Below, piece by piece: positions 18,929 through 27,216 of a DNA stretch of 60,986 nucleotides. The stretch is from assembly GCA_020832925.1 (NCBI GenBank), contig JAJHRF010000005.1, positions 1 to 60,986 on the forward strand. Direction: 5' to 3'. Made by a program: the position numbers and the translations under genes. Within the stretch, counting starts at the first letter, position 1. Each line of letters starts with the position of its first letter. The notes below the pieces were generated by a model that saw nothing but the letters and a program-made list of their open reading frames with translations, did not search any database and was not told the origin of the DNA. The DNA comes from Desulfurococcaceae archaeon. GTDB taxonomy: Archaea > Thermoproteota > Thermoprotei_A > Sulfolobales > Ignisphaeraceae.

Positions 18929-19564
18929 GTGGACTCATCGCTACTAATGCTCTACATATCTAGACTCAGACTACAGCTAAACGATAGCGTTGTTCAGAAA
19001 GCTCTAAAATCTATTGAGAAGAATATTCCTTTAAGCCATATCTTAGCTGAAGTTCTTCTCTACAACTATCTGAAAAGCAAAGACTACAGATTTGTATCGA
19101 TAGAGGAGACTGTAGGGTATATGAAGTGCGATGTGTACGCTGAAGAAGATGGCAATAGTGTATGTATTGAAGTTGAGACTCTAGGTATCCCTTCGGAGTA
19201 TGTTCTCGAGGGTTTAGAGTACTTAGTAGCTAGGCATGTGAAGAAGATTGTGTATGCAGCTAAGAGCGGTATACATATTGTTTCATTTGCATATCCTTTC
19301 GGAGCTATACCGTTAATCCCTATAGAGTTCTTGAAAGAGCCTGAGGATAGAGATAAGGAGAATCTTGTCAAGCTCTTCAACATTGTTAGAAAGTACTATC
19401 CTCTAGATCTCGAAGATTTATCCTTTCTAAAACAGTGTACTGTAGGTGATGTATATATATACGATATAGCTTCCATGAAGGTGGTGTCTCTGACCAAGGA
19501 GAAGGCGCTTAACTTAGTGAACTTTTACCTAAGCTTTTTCTACGAAGATTCGTATAAAGATTAA
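18929..19564 (+). CDS. Hypothetical protein with restriction-endonuclease-like core
   Basis: 211 residues. After a helical N-terminus there is a segment (about residues 52-80) with an Asp in KCDVYAE followed by an ExE pair in VCIEVET, then a helix and strand. This resembles the D...ExK core of PD-(D/E)xK nucleases, but the lysine position is occupied by Glu/Val, so activity is uncertain. The GTG start is preceded by GAGGT. It overlaps the convergent JAMM gene by 4 bases. The family name is unknown to me. Confidence 0.65.
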   Translation: MDSSLLMLYISRLRLQLNDSVVQKALKSIEKNIPLSHILAEVLLYNYLKSKDYRFVSIEETVGYMKCDVYAEEDGNSVCIEVETLGIPSEYVLEGLEYLVARHVKKIVYAAKSGIHIVSFAYPFGAIPLIPIEFLKEPEDRDKENLVKLFNIVRKYYPLDLEDLSFLKQCTVGDVYIYDIASMKVVSLTKEKALNLVNFYLSFFYEDSYKD

Positions 19565-20241
19565 GGTGTTGTTATAACATCGTACTCGTTCTTATCCATA
19601 TCGAACCTAGCTATACAAATCTTACACACGTTTTTCATAGTTATTGTGAACTCTTCTACGATTTTCTGAAGGCTTTTAGGTGAAGGGTATGGCAGAAACA
19701 GAACCCCTAGCTCATCTTCTACTACAATATATCTGTCTACCAAGCTATAAACATTCTTAGAGAACATAGCTATAGAGTTCAGAATGTTTTTGAAATCATC
19801 TATAGGTTCTACACATATCATCGTAGCTTTAGAATCCTCTGTACGACTAAGAACACACTCTACATTGTATCCAACCTGCTTCATCGATATCAAGTCTTCA
19901 GGTGTTGGTATAGGTAGAGGAACTGGATGGGTATGCATGCCTACAACTTTGTCACAAAAATGCCTATACTTTAGTAGATGATCTGAAGGTATGTACCCTC
20001 CTTCAAATAACCCTACATCGATAAGAACACCGTCACATAGTACGTAGGCTTCTTCAACAATGTTCTTCAACGGTACTGTCTTCATTTTGTTGGTCCTTAC
20101 GTACTCTAAAACTTCTTCATTGTACATCTTCACCAATTTAAAGACTTCTTCTGTTGTAAGCATAGCAACACTGTGTACATCTACGTAAGGAGCCATGTAG
20201 GCTACGGATAGTAATAGAGCTAAATTCGATTCCTCTATCAT
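19561..20241 (-). CDS. JAB/MPN-domain (JAMM motif) protein
   Basis: 226 residues. The central HTHPVPLPIPTPEDL matches the JAMM zinc motif HxHPx6[S/T]xxD, with Thr in place of Ser. Acidic residues in the preceding strands (about residues 60-85) could supply the catalytic Glu. JAMM proteins are zinc isopeptidases that cleave ubiquitin-like tags, or act in cysteine and cofactor synthesis. No ubiquitin-like (SAMP/Urm1) or E1 gene is nearby, so the substrate is open. The C-terminal half has no recognised domain. Confidence 0.7.
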   Translation of the reverse strand: MIEESNLALLLSVAYMAPYVDVHSVAMLTTEEVFKLVKMYNEEVLEYVRTNKMKTVPLKNIVEEAYVLCDGVLIDVGLFEGGYIPSDHLLKYRHFCDKVVGMHTHPVPLPIPTPEDLISMKQVGYNVECVLSRTEDSKATMICVEPIDDFKNILNSIAMFSKNVYSLVDRYIVVEDELGVLFLPYPSPKSLQKIVEEFTITMKNVCKICIARFDMDKNEYDVITTP

Positions 20242-20478
20242 TGAGCAAACACCTACTGTATACGGTATACACTTAAGAAGTTCTGGGCTTTTTTAACCTT
20301 TTGTAATATAATCTAATCTATTTGGTATGTTACCAACTTTTGCTATTTTAATAGAACTGGATAACCTATTCGAATACCATGTAATTAGTTCCAGCCAAGA
20401 TTCACTATAAATTTTACATAGTTGTTCTGTTTGTTCTGTTTTTAGTGGTTTCGTGATGTAAGTTATTGGTGCAGAGGT

Positions 20479-20700
20479 GTGGTTAAGGCAAGGATATCGA
20501 TAGATAGAGCTAGATGCTCATTGTGTTACCGATGTGTAGAGCTCTGTCCATCTAAGGTATTTATCGTCGTAAATAAGTCCGTAGTTGCTGTAGACGATAG
20601 ATGTGTTGCATGTTTTGGCTGTGTCAAGGTATGTCCTTCTAATGCTATAGATGTAAAGATTGCGAGTTACTCTGTCGTTGAGTACGTAAGGTATAACTAG
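20479..20700 (+). CDS. Small 2[4Fe-4S] ferredoxin
   Basis: 73 residues with two cluster motifs: CSLCYRCVELCP (about residues 13-24) and CVACFGCVKVCP (about 43-54), each CxxCxxCxxxCP. It is an electron carrier in the cytosol; partner enzymes are not encoded next to it. The GTG start at 20479 has GGTGC exactly six bases upstream. The product is shorter than typical crenarchaeal dicluster ferredoxins and lacks their zinc-binding N-terminal extension. Confidence 0.88.
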   Translation: MVKARISIDRARCSLCYRCVELCPSKVFIVVNKSVVAVDDRCVACFGCVKVCPSNAIDVKIASYSVVEYVRYN

Positions 20701-20739
20701 CTATACCCTGCTTACATAAACCCTATAAATATCATGAAT

Positions 20740-20796
20740 CCTCAGAAGCGCCGACCATCATCACTAATCAGGTGGGGTTAAAACACATCATCTAAA
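20740..20796 (-). ncRNA. C/D box sRNA candidate downstream of eL38
   Basis: On the minus strand the order is: box C (ATGATGT, or the GATGA core shifted by two) at 20785-20791, a 13-base guide, box D' CTGA at 20768-20771, a 4-base spacer, box C' GTGATGA-like (TGATGA at 20758-20763), a 12-base guide, and box D CTGA at 20742-20745. Spacing matches archaeal C/D guides for 2'-O-methylation. Box C overlaps the eL38 stop codon, so it is probably cut from the rpl38e transcript. The imperfect box C lowers confidence. Confidence 0.6.
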
Positions 20797-21001
20797 GCTC
20801 TTTAACTGATTTACATACCGATTTAAGCTTCTCTATGAGTGGAGGTGCTTTATCTGATGCTACTATAAATGTGTATAGATATCTCTTTGTCTTCGCTTTA
20901 AGTTTAACAATACCTTTCTTCTCAACTCTTTTAATTCTACATTCTACAGCGTTTTTCGCTATATCGAAAAACTTGTTCTCGTCTGCTACAAAGACAGGCA
21001 T
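20792..21001 (-). CDS. rpl38e: Ribosomal protein eL38
   Basis: 69 residues, basic, matching the small eL38 protein of the large subunit found in eukaryotes and some Crenarchaeota: FFDIAKNAVECRIKRV near the start, KLKAKTKRYLYTFIV in the middle, and the VKEL terminus. A TATA-like TTTTTAAA lies on the minus strand about 35 bases upstream, giving a nearly leaderless mRNA. A C/D box sRNA begins at its stop codon. Confidence 0.82.
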   Translation of the reverse strand: MPVFVADENKFFDIAKNAVECRIKRVEKKGIVKLKAKTKRYLYTFIVASDKAPPLIEKLKSVCKSVKEL

Positions 21002-21131
21002 AGGTGTTCCCGCATCTCTATCTATACTAGGTTTAAAAATCTGGATGCTCTCAGTACACTGAGAACATAATGTTCAGTATCAACATAATCTTTTTAATTT
21101 AGATCCTAGATCAAACCTTGGGGTGTAGAAT

Positions 21132-22136
21132 ATGTTAGAGCATTACCTTAGATGGTATCAGTACACCTTAGAGTCTTTCGAATACCCTCTACACAATGTT
21201 AAGTATTTCAGTGATATCGAGAAAGTCGTTGTAGTAGGTATGGGTGGGAGTGGTATTGTAGGAGATATGTTAGCTACTATAGCTACAGAGTTTAGAGATA
21301 TAAGTGTGTACGTCTTTAAGGATTTCTATATACCTAAGAACTTTGTTACCACGAAAACCTTTGTGATTGCTATAAGCTATTCAGGTAACACTCTCGAAAC
21401 AGTAACTTCAACACTTACAGCTCTGAAATCCGGGGCAAGGGTAGGCGTAGTTGCGTCAGGGGGTAGGCTAGTAGATATAGCTAAGAGTAGAGATATACCT
21501 TACGTAATCGTAAGAAGTGGGTTAGCACCTCGACTCGCTCTTCCAATGATGTTGGTAGCAACTATTAGATTACTATCTGAATGCGGTGTAGATGTTGTTC
21601 CGGTAAATATCTTGAGGACCTCTGTGGAGGTGTTAAAAAGTGTTGATAAGGCTTCTACTATAGCTAAAGAGGTGTCAGACCTAGTTAAACAGTCGTCTAT
21701 CCCAACAGTTATTGCCACTACAAGATACTATGCACTTGCTTTAAGGTTTAAGAATGAATTCAACGAGAATTCGAAGATCCCGGTCAAGATTGAGATCTTG
21801 CCAGAGCTTTTCCACAATGATATAGTTGGTTGGGAAGCTGCTAAACTTAAGGATGTGGTTATACTTATAGACTCCGATGTAGATTACGAGAATAAGCTCA
21901 TCGGATTCTATGATGAGTACTTAAAGTCTTTAAATATCAAGACGTATACACTTAAACTCGCTGGGAATATTATTGAACGGTATCTCTATGGATCCCTTAT
22001 AGCAGGAATAGCTAGTGTATACGTAGCTCAGAACAGAGGTTTAGATCCGTTGATCACGAAGAGTATCGCTATGTATAAGAATATCCTCAAGAGTCTAGAG
22101 AACGAGATCTTCAAGTACTATAATCTAGATACCTAG
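21132..22136 (+). CDS. Bifunctional phosphoglucose/phosphomannose isomerase
   Basis: 334 residues. Interconverts glucose-6-P or mannose-6-P with fructose-6-P. It carries a tandem SIS fold: the first half has GMGGSGIVGDM (about residue 37) and AISYSGNTLETV; the second half has LPELFHNDIVGWE, with catalytic Glu and His typical of the crenarchaeal PGI/PMI family. GGTGT precedes the ATG by five bases. The downstream Trm10-like gene follows after 16 bases, so the two may share a transcript. Confidence 0.93.
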   Translation: MLEHYLRWYQYTLESFEYPLHNVKYFSDIEKVVVVGMGGSGIVGDMLATIATEFRDISVYVFKDFYIPKNFVTTKTFVIAISYSGNTLETVTSTLTALKSGARVGVVASGGRLVDIAKSRDIPYVIVRSGLAPRLALPMMLVATIRLLSECGVDVVPVNILRTSVEVLKSVDKASTIAKEVSDLVKQSSIPTVIATTRYYALALRFKNEFNENSKIPVKIEILPELFHNDIVGWEAAKLKDVVILIDSDVDYENKLIGFYDEYLKSLNIKTYTLKLAGNIIERYLYGSLIAGIASVYVAQNRGLDPLITKSIAMYKNILKSLENEIFKYYNLDT

Positions 22137-22152
22137 AGAAGGAAAGCTGTCA

Positions 22153-23187
22153 ATGATGTTGACATCGAGTATTGTAGCTACTCTGTTAGCATTAGTTCTG
22201 AAGAACTTAGATATAGACGTTATAGCGATAGATAGAAGTGCTCTTCGCTATATACCTGTAGATGCTAGAGGAAGATGTGAAGAGATACTCCATACCTTAG
22301 CAAACTTCATCATCGCTAAGAAGGTGTATGTATGTTTGGATAGAGTTTATGGTATACCTACTGGTCTATATAAAGGGGTAACCGTTCTCTACGCGATGAA
22401 GAAAGGTATCGAATCAAAAGCTGTTGTTGTAAAGAAAGGAACCGCGTGCTCAAATGACATAACCTCTACACTGAGAGAGGTATTGGAGCATTTACTACCT
22501 AGAACACCTCTTTTCATCATTGATTTAAGCCTTTGGGAATTACATCATGAGAAAGAAAAGATGAGTTTAATGAAGCAACTTGTTCTAACGGTTAACGAGA
22601 TTAGAAGATGGTTAACAGATCTAAACTTGGTGTTCGTATCGACACCTCTAGAGGTTATACAAGAACTTCAAAGTGTTGTTCCGAATAGTTCTACATACTT
22701 TGTAACGGATGAATTTTACAAGTTATTGCCTTATGAAAAAACCGTTGTTTTAGATCCATATGCAGAAGAAGAACTAACAACCAGCGATGTGTATAGATAC
22801 GACTACTTCGTTATTGGAGGTGTAGTTGATAGGTTTTTCCCTAGACCTTATGCGACATATGCTATATACAGATTACATAGAATGAACTTCGTTAGAAAAG
22901 CTATAAAATTACAAGGATCTACTGTAGGTGTACCTAACGAAATTAATAAGATAGTGGCTATAATCAATAGTGTTAGGTTTGTAGGTATAGAGTTTGACGA
23001 GGCTATAAGGATCAATATGAGTGTCGATGATAAGGTAGCACGGATCCTCTACGATTTAATGAGGGTAAGTAAGGTTAAGAAAAGAATTGATATAAGCGAT
23101 GTAGAGGAGCTAACAAAGCTTTACTCTCTTGACAAGAAGTACAAACACAGGATACTCTCTTTCATAGAGAAGTCTGGGCACCGGTAG
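22153..23187 (+). CDS. tRNA (purine-9-N1)-methyltransferase, archaeal Trm10
   Basis: 344 residues. The C-terminal half (about residues 190-290) has features of the Trm10 SPOUT fold: VVLDPYAEEEL, the YFVIGGVVDRFF strand and loop, and LQGSTVGVPNEINKI, which forms the SAM-binding knot. The N-terminal half is an alpha/beta domain. Archaeal Trm10 enzymes make m1A or m1G at tRNA position 9. Its 3' end overlaps the convergent GTPase gene by 26 bases. The assignment rests on motif memory, not a search. Confidence 0.72.
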   Translation: MMLTSSIVATLLALVLKNLDIDVIAIDRSALRYIPVDARGRCEEILHTLANFIIAKKVYVCLDRVYGIPTGLYKGVTVLYAMKKGIESKAVVVKKGTACSNDITSTLREVLEHLLPRTPLFIIDLSLWELHHEKEKMSLMKQLVLTVNEIRRWLTDLNLVFVSTPLEVIQELQSVVPNSSTYFVTDEFYKLLPYEKTVVLDPYAEEELTTSDVYRYDYFVIGGVVDRFFPRPYATYAIYRLHRMNFVRKAIKLQGSTVGVPNEINKIVAIINSVRFVGIEFDEAIRINMSVDDKVARILYDLMRVSKVKKRIDISDVEELTKLYSLDKKYKHRILSFIEKSGHR

Positions 23188-23968
23188 ATGGGGGTTGTAT
23201 GTACATCCTTATCCTGCCTCTAAGGTAATCGCGGATAATAGCTTTAGCAGCTTCAGATATGTTAAGCTCTTTATCTTTACCTACGAACCATCCCCTATGT
23301 TTAGCCAAACTCTCGAGAATCTCTATAGGTTCTGTACTATCGATACCATAAGCTTCTTTGAATGCATACCTGTTATTCTCTATGATATACAATATAAGTT
23401 TAGAGGCTAAGATTACCGGGTTCCCTATTTTCTCGATAGGTCTAGCTCTGATTTGCAGTTCAATATCGTCGCTATGCACAGGTATTACACCAGGTGTGTC
23501 TATGAGGTATATACCAGGTGCTATTTTGTACCTTTGGCTTACTTTAGTGTATCCAGGGGAGCCAGGGTAAGGACTTGTAGAAGCCGAGTTCTTACCTTTT
23601 AACGCGTTTATTAACGAGGATTTCCCTACCTTAGGGTAGCCCACAACTGCGACAAGTGTTGGGTTTGTTGTTGAGAACGATTTTATCAATTTCTTGAGAT
23701 CTCTCCTAGTCTCTCTGATTTTCGAGGAGAAACATATAGCTGTAAGACCTTCTACAGACCTTAGATACTCAACCCAAGCTCTACAAATCCTCATCGGAAC
23801 TAAATCACATTTATTTAAAACCACGACAAGATCTTTACCTTTCCTCTTAACCATGTTCTCAACAATTCTACACCTTGTAGCTATAGGATTCCTAGCCTCA
23901 ACTACCTCTAGCACTACATCAGCTTCAGATATCAACGTATCTAAGTCTCGCCACTTAATCAGTATCAT
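23162..23968 (-). CDS. Circularly permuted GTPase (YlqF/RbgA-like)
   Basis: 268 residues from ATG 23968 (TTG 23992 is an alternative). The GTPase motifs come in permuted order: G4 NKCD near residue 50, a G5-like stretch, then G1 GYPKVGKSS near residue 115, a switch region, and G3 DTPG near residue 157. A short helical C-terminus follows. Such GTPases assist large-subunit assembly. A TATA box (24012-24021) serves this gene and, since it is nearly symmetric, may also serve the C/D sRNA on the other side. Confidence 0.88.
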   Translation of the reverse strand: MILIKWRDLDTLISEADVVLEVVEARNPIATRCRIVENMVKRKGKDLVVVLNKCDLVPMRICRAWVEYLRSVEGLTAICFSSKIRETRRDLKKLIKSFSTTNPTLVAVVGYPKVGKSSLINALKGKNSASTSPYPGSPGYTKVSQRYKIAPGIYLIDTPGVIPVHSDDIELQIRARPIEKIGNPVILASKLILYIIENNRYAFKEAYGIDSTEPIEILESLAKHRGWFVGKDKELNISEAAKAIIRDYLRGRIRMYIQPPSTGAQTSL

Positions 23969-24042
23969 TTCATAGCAACCTTGAATTCTCAAGAAACTCT
24001 ACAGTTAACTAAGTTTAAATAGCTTAAAAAAGCTTTATACCT

Positions 24043-24103
24043 AGAGATGATGAGATGCGTGGGTATGACATTAGAATGATTAAGGTCTTGAGTGCTGACC
24101 TCC
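24043..24103 (+). ncRNA. C/D box sRNA candidate
   Basis: Plus strand: box C ATGATGA at 24047-24053, an 11-base guide, a D'-like ATGA at 24065-24068, a C'-like AATGATTA near 24076-24082, a 12-base guide (AGGTCTTGAGTG), and box D CTGA at 24095-24098. A TATA box at about 24013-24021 predicts transcription from about 24043, just before box C. The outer C/D pair is perfect, while the inner boxes are degenerate, which is common. Target is unknown. Confidence 0.55.
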
Positions 24104-24135
24104 CTATACACTGTAACTCTAACCTGCTAAAGACT

Positions 24136-24786
24136 TCATATAGTTCTTTGAGAACGCTGTTTAGCCGTTGATCCCTTCTCGAGAAGGAGGTTTAGTAATT
24201 CTAAAGGTGTTGGTGCCCTACCGTATATTCCTTGAAACTTATCTATTTCCAATTTAATTCTACTCCAAATTTTCTTTGCAGCTAAGCAGAAGTCCGGAAT
24301 TATAGGTTCTGGAGGTGCTGATGAGGTGTTTATCAGAATCTGTTGTTGAACATCCTCAGAGGCGAATGGATATGATAGACATGCATATGGCTTGTACTGA
24401 TGTATCGTACATCTCCAATCACTTTGGAAAACACATGGACGTGGCAAGTAGTGATTATCGCCAACCTTCTTAACAACACTAGATACACATGATCCTAATT
24501 TCTTCTCGAGATCTTCTAGATCAAAGGGGTAGAGAGGTATATCCTGACCAGATTTACAACATATACCTCCACATCTCCGACATTCATTTGCTAAATCGTT
24601 GTCTACATTCATTACTACCTGGTATATAATCAGATACGCTATAACATTGAACGAAGGTATTCTGAAACTTTTTAAGAATTTCAGTACTGTGTATAACGCT
24701 TCAATATTTCCTCTAAGAGCTTCTTTTGTTAATCGATGCAATTTTATACCATCGACTATATTAGCTGGGTTTGACCTTATAGTCAT
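24136..24786 (-). CDS. YkgJ/UPF0153-family cysteine-cluster protein
   Basis: 216 residues. A cluster of conserved cysteines is present: CRRCGGICCKSG (about residues 64-75), then CVFQSDWRC, and CTIHQYKPYACLSYPF (about 126-142). This CxxCxxxCC...C...CxxHxxKPxxCxxYPF pattern defines the YkgJ-like family, thought to bind zinc or iron-sulfur. The biochemical role is not known. It is a single gene; its upstream region holds a GC-rich structured island. Confidence 0.8.
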   Translation of the reverse strand: MTIRSNPANIVDGIKLHRLTKEALRGNIEALYTVLKFLKSFRIPSFNVIAYLIIYQVVMNVDNDLANECRRCGGICCKSGQDIPLYPFDLEDLEKKLGSCVSSVVKKVGDNHYLPRPCVFQSDWRCTIHQYKPYACLSYPFASEDVQQQILINTSSAPPEPIIPDFCLAAKKIWSRIKLEIDKFQGIYGRAPTPLELLNLLLEKGSTAKQRSQRTI

Positions 24787-24939
24787 AGGTACATTACCTC
24801 AAAATATTTCAATTATTTCTAAAACACTAAATAACATCTAAATAAATCCAATACAAAACTTAAAATTATAAATTTAAAGTTACCTTTAAAGAAAATTGCA
24901 TGTTAATGAATTTTCAACTATCTGTAACCATTTGCCCCC

Positions 24940-25118
24940 TAGATGGTTGTTCCCTTTATTTCAAAGTTTCATTTAGGGACTTCTACCTCACCCACAGAAC
25001 TCTAATAACCATTGTGAGGTCATGGATGGTCGTCGAGTTAAAACAGCGCAGAGCCCTCATCTACCTTCAACCCACCTAGGCTTAGAGCAGAACTCCCATC
25101 ACCTAAGCGGGTCACCAA
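24940..25118 (-). ncRNA. GC-rich structured island, candidate noncoding RNA of unknown family
   Basis: This stretch lies in a 662-base gene-free region (24787-25448) and is clearly richer in GC than the AT-rich DNA around it. Two strong inverted repeats are visible: 25070-25080 with 25102-25112 (11 pairs including two G-U) and a perfect 7-bp pair, 24985-24991 with 25014-25020. On the minus strand TTTATAAAAT (about 25140-25150) lies about 26 bases before the first stem. It does not show the core motifs of RNase P RNA, SRP RNA or 5S rRNA. The strand and ends are inferred. I see no gene in the rest of the gap. Confidence 0.35.
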
Positions 25119-25457
25119 TAACACATAAAGACTTCGAGATTTTATAAACTCTCGTAGGTCAACACTAATAAATACCAACGCTATGAATAATTATGGAAAA
25201 CCAAAACAATCCCAAAATAAAGTAGATCTCATATAGATGAAGGAGATGTTGCCAACTTTAAAAATTAAACAATGATTATTTAGGGATAAACAACAGTATT
25301 AAGATCTTTAAGCGCGAAATCAGCTTGCATCGATATTCTGCCAGGTAATTTAATCTTTTTATATAATCAAAGACTCTACATAGAATTCGATAATATCGAT
25401 GATCTTTATAGTATAAAGGTGTTCAAACTTTATTAACTATAGGCCCAGGTGGGAATT

Positions 25458-26216
25458 ATGTATAATATTGGGAAAATCCTTAGGTTAGGGCACATAGTTA
25501 AAGATGATAATAGAACTCTTATCGTAGCTTTAGACCACGGTTTCATGGGTATAATCCAAGGTTTAGAAGATATAGAGAAGGTTATCTCAAAGGTTATAGC
25601 TGGAGGTGCTGATGCAATACTTATTAATTTCGGTATAGTCAAAAAAGTTGCACATCTAGTTTCCCGCAAAGTTGGGATAGTGCTCTCCATACCTTCCGAT
25701 CCACAGTACGTTGAACTAGCTGCTAAGATAGGTGTTGATGCTGTAAAAACCACATACTTTGGACAAATACCTCTAAATGAGAAGGACTATGCCCGATTTA
25801 GCGCTGTAGCTGGAGCTTGCGAAGAATGGGGTATACCGTATATTGTAGAGCTCGTACCTTCAGACGAGAAAGGAAGAATTATGTATGAGCTAGAATTAGT
25901 GAAAAAAGCTGCTAGAATAGGGGCAGAGCTAGGAGGAGATATCGTGAAAACGGTATATGTAGGTCCTGTTAATGAGTACAGAAATGTTATTGAAACATGT
26001 CCTGTTCCAATAGTAGTGATGGGAGGGCCTAAGGTTAGTAATGAGAAAGAGTTTCTACAGATGATTAAGAATAGCATAGAGGCTGGCGCAATAGGTGGTG
26101 CGATAGGAAGGAATATATGGCAATATAAAGATCCTGAGAAAATGACTAGAGCAATATCAAAGATCATACATGAAGATATTACGGTAGAAGAAGCATTGAA
26201 AATACTCGAATCTTAG
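25458..26216 (+). CDS. DhnA-type class I aldolase (fructose-bisphosphate or ADTH-synthase-like)
   Basis: 252 residues forming a TIM barrel. It has the DHG motif after strand 1 (ALDHGF), KTTYFG on strand 4, the Schiff-base lysine in GGDIVKTVYVG (about residue 175), and phosphate-binding ends VVMGGPK and GGAIGRNIWQ. This archaeal DhnA family includes fructose-1,6-bisphosphate aldolase and 2-amino-3,7-dideoxy-threo-hept-6-ulosonate synthase; the sequence alone does not decide between them. ATG 25458 has GGTGG five bases upstream; GTG 25449 is less likely. Confidence 0.85.
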   Translation: MYNIGKILRLGHIVKDDNRTLIVALDHGFMGIIQGLEDIEKVISKVIAGGADAILINFGIVKKVAHLVSRKVGIVLSIPSDPQYVELAAKIGVDAVKTTYFGQIPLNEKDYARFSAVAGACEEWGIPYIVELVPSDEKGRIMYELELVKKAARIGAELGGDIVKTVYVGPVNEYRNVIETCPVPIVVMGGPKVSNEKEFLQMIKNSIEAGAIGGAIGRNIWQYKDPEKMTRAISKIIHEDITVEEALKILES

Positions 26217-26305
26217 GAATAAATGGATATTCTGAGATCTGTCAATGAGATGCGAGTATAGCGTTATAAGATTTTAATACAGCAGGAGACTATCCGTTAA
26301 TACGT

Positions 26306-26410
26306 GGTGCCGCGGCCGGGATTTGAACCCGGGTCACGGGCTTTCTCCGCGCAGCTATACTTCTTAGCTCGAGAGGCCCGCATACTTGACCGGGCTATAC
26401 TACCGCGGCG
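26306..26410 (-). tRNA. tRNA-Glu(CTC) with 27-base intron
   Basis: On the minus strand, exon 1 is 26410-26371 and exon 2 is 26343-26306, including an encoded CCA. The acceptor stem GCCGCGG pairs with CCGCGGC. The anticodon stem CGGGC/GCCCG holds loop CTCTCGA with anticodon CTC. The 27-base insert (26370-26344) sits after position 37, the canonical place cut by EndA, whose gene is also in this window. A TATA box at about 26437-26443 is shared with the divergent rnp4. Confidence 0.93.
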
Positions 26411-26435
26411 CTATGATTTCTTGATGTTGTCCTAC

Positions 26436-26452
26436 TTATAAGCTTTATACCT
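26436..26452. promoter_or_regulatory. Divergent promoter for tRNA-Glu and rnp4
   Basis: CTTATAAGCTTTATACC holds two TATA boxes in opposite directions. TTATAAG lies about 26 bases from the tRNA-Glu 5' end on the minus strand. CTTTATAC lies about 26 bases before 26473 on the plus strand, five bases from the rnp4 ATG. A tRNA gene and an RNase P subunit gene thus share one 17-base promoter core. Confidence 0.55.
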
Positions 26453-26477
26453 TTTGTATCTTTCTGTATTATTCGGT

Positions 26478-26828
26478 ATGCCTAGAACTAGAAAGAAGTT
26501 AGAAGCATTGGTTAGGAGTGCGGCATTAGAGAGGATGAATATTCTTTTCATGTTAGGTGTTGAAGCTGTTAGATGTGGTAATATTGAGTTGGCTAGAAGG
26601 TATGGAGATCTTATATACAGGATAGCTATGAGGGTTAGGGTTAAGATCCCGCGAAATATTAAGAGATGGATCTGTAAAAAGTGTCGTGTGATAATAGTGC
26701 CTGGGATAAATGCTAAAGTTAGAACTCGTAGAGATGGTAAAACACTTAGGGTTGTTACACGTTGTCTTACTTGTGGGTGGATACATAGGTATGAATTTAT
26801 GAGGTGTAGAAGAAGTGGTGAAGCTTAA
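26478..26828 (+). CDS. rnp4: Ribonuclease P protein component 4 (Rpp21)
   Basis: 116 residues from ATG 26478. The N-terminal half is helical ([17 protein letters not shown]). The C-terminal half is a zinc ribbon with CKKC and CLTC pairs, as in archaeal Rnp4/eukaryotic Rpp21. It is part of the RNase P holoenzyme that trims tRNA 5' ends. TTG 26454 would lengthen the protein, but the TATA box at 26444-26451 puts transcription start near 26473, so the short form is preferred. First gene of rnp4-yhbY-rps19e. Confidence 0.9.
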   Translation: MPRTRKKLEALVRSAALERMNILFMLGVEAVRCGNIELARRYGDLIYRIAMRVRVKIPRNIKRWICKKCRVIIVPGINAKVRTRRDGKTLRVVTRCLTCGWIHRYEFMRCRRSGEA

Positions 26829-27216
26829 GGGGTTAGCTGAGGAGCTGAGGAAAGAGAAGGTTAGTGTTCATAGAGCTGATGTCAATATAGGTAAAAAAGG
26901 TATGCACCCAGGTATCGTGGAAGAGATTAAGAGGATACTGGAGAAGCAAGGTTGTGTAAAAATTAGGGTGCTGAAGAACGCTAGAAATATTGTCTCAGAG
27001 AACGATATCGAAAGGCTTGCGGGAGAGTTGAACGCTAGTATCGTCGATAGAAGAGGCTATACCTACGTCCTCATATCCAAGAGAATCATATCAAAAACAT
27101 ATAAGAGGTCTTCGCGTAGAACACAAACAACTATTAAATCCAGTCCACAGCAACAAAACCAGGTTAAAACTGAGACAGGTAAACAGGTACAGGGTAGTGG
27201 AGATGGTCACAGTTAA
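26815..27216 (+). CDS. YhbY/CRM-domain RNA-binding protein
   Basis: 133 residues. The CRM fold covers about residues 5-90 with the GxxG loop in [10 protein letters not shown] and the [16 protein letters not shown] strand-helix unit. A basic, Gln/Ser-rich tail follows. Bacterial YhbY associates with pre-ribosomes; the archaeal version lies beside RNase P and ribosomal genes here, fitting a role in rRNA maturation. It overlaps the rnp4 end by 14 bases and the rps19e start by 20 bases. Confidence 0.85.
   Translation: MVKLKGLAEELRKEKVSVHRADVNIGKKGMHPGIVEEIKRILEKQGCVKIRVLKNARNIVSENDIERLAGELNASIVDRRGYTYVLISKRIISKTYKRSSRRTQTTIKSSPQQQNQVKTETGKQVQGSGDGHS

Noticed and set aside
24940-25118. RNase P RNA or SRP RNA as identity of the GC-rich island
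   Set aside because: The GAGGAAAGTC-type core of RNase P RNA and the SRP Alu/S-domain motifs are not found in order. One GAGGTAGAAGTCC string is similar but lies at the wrong end.
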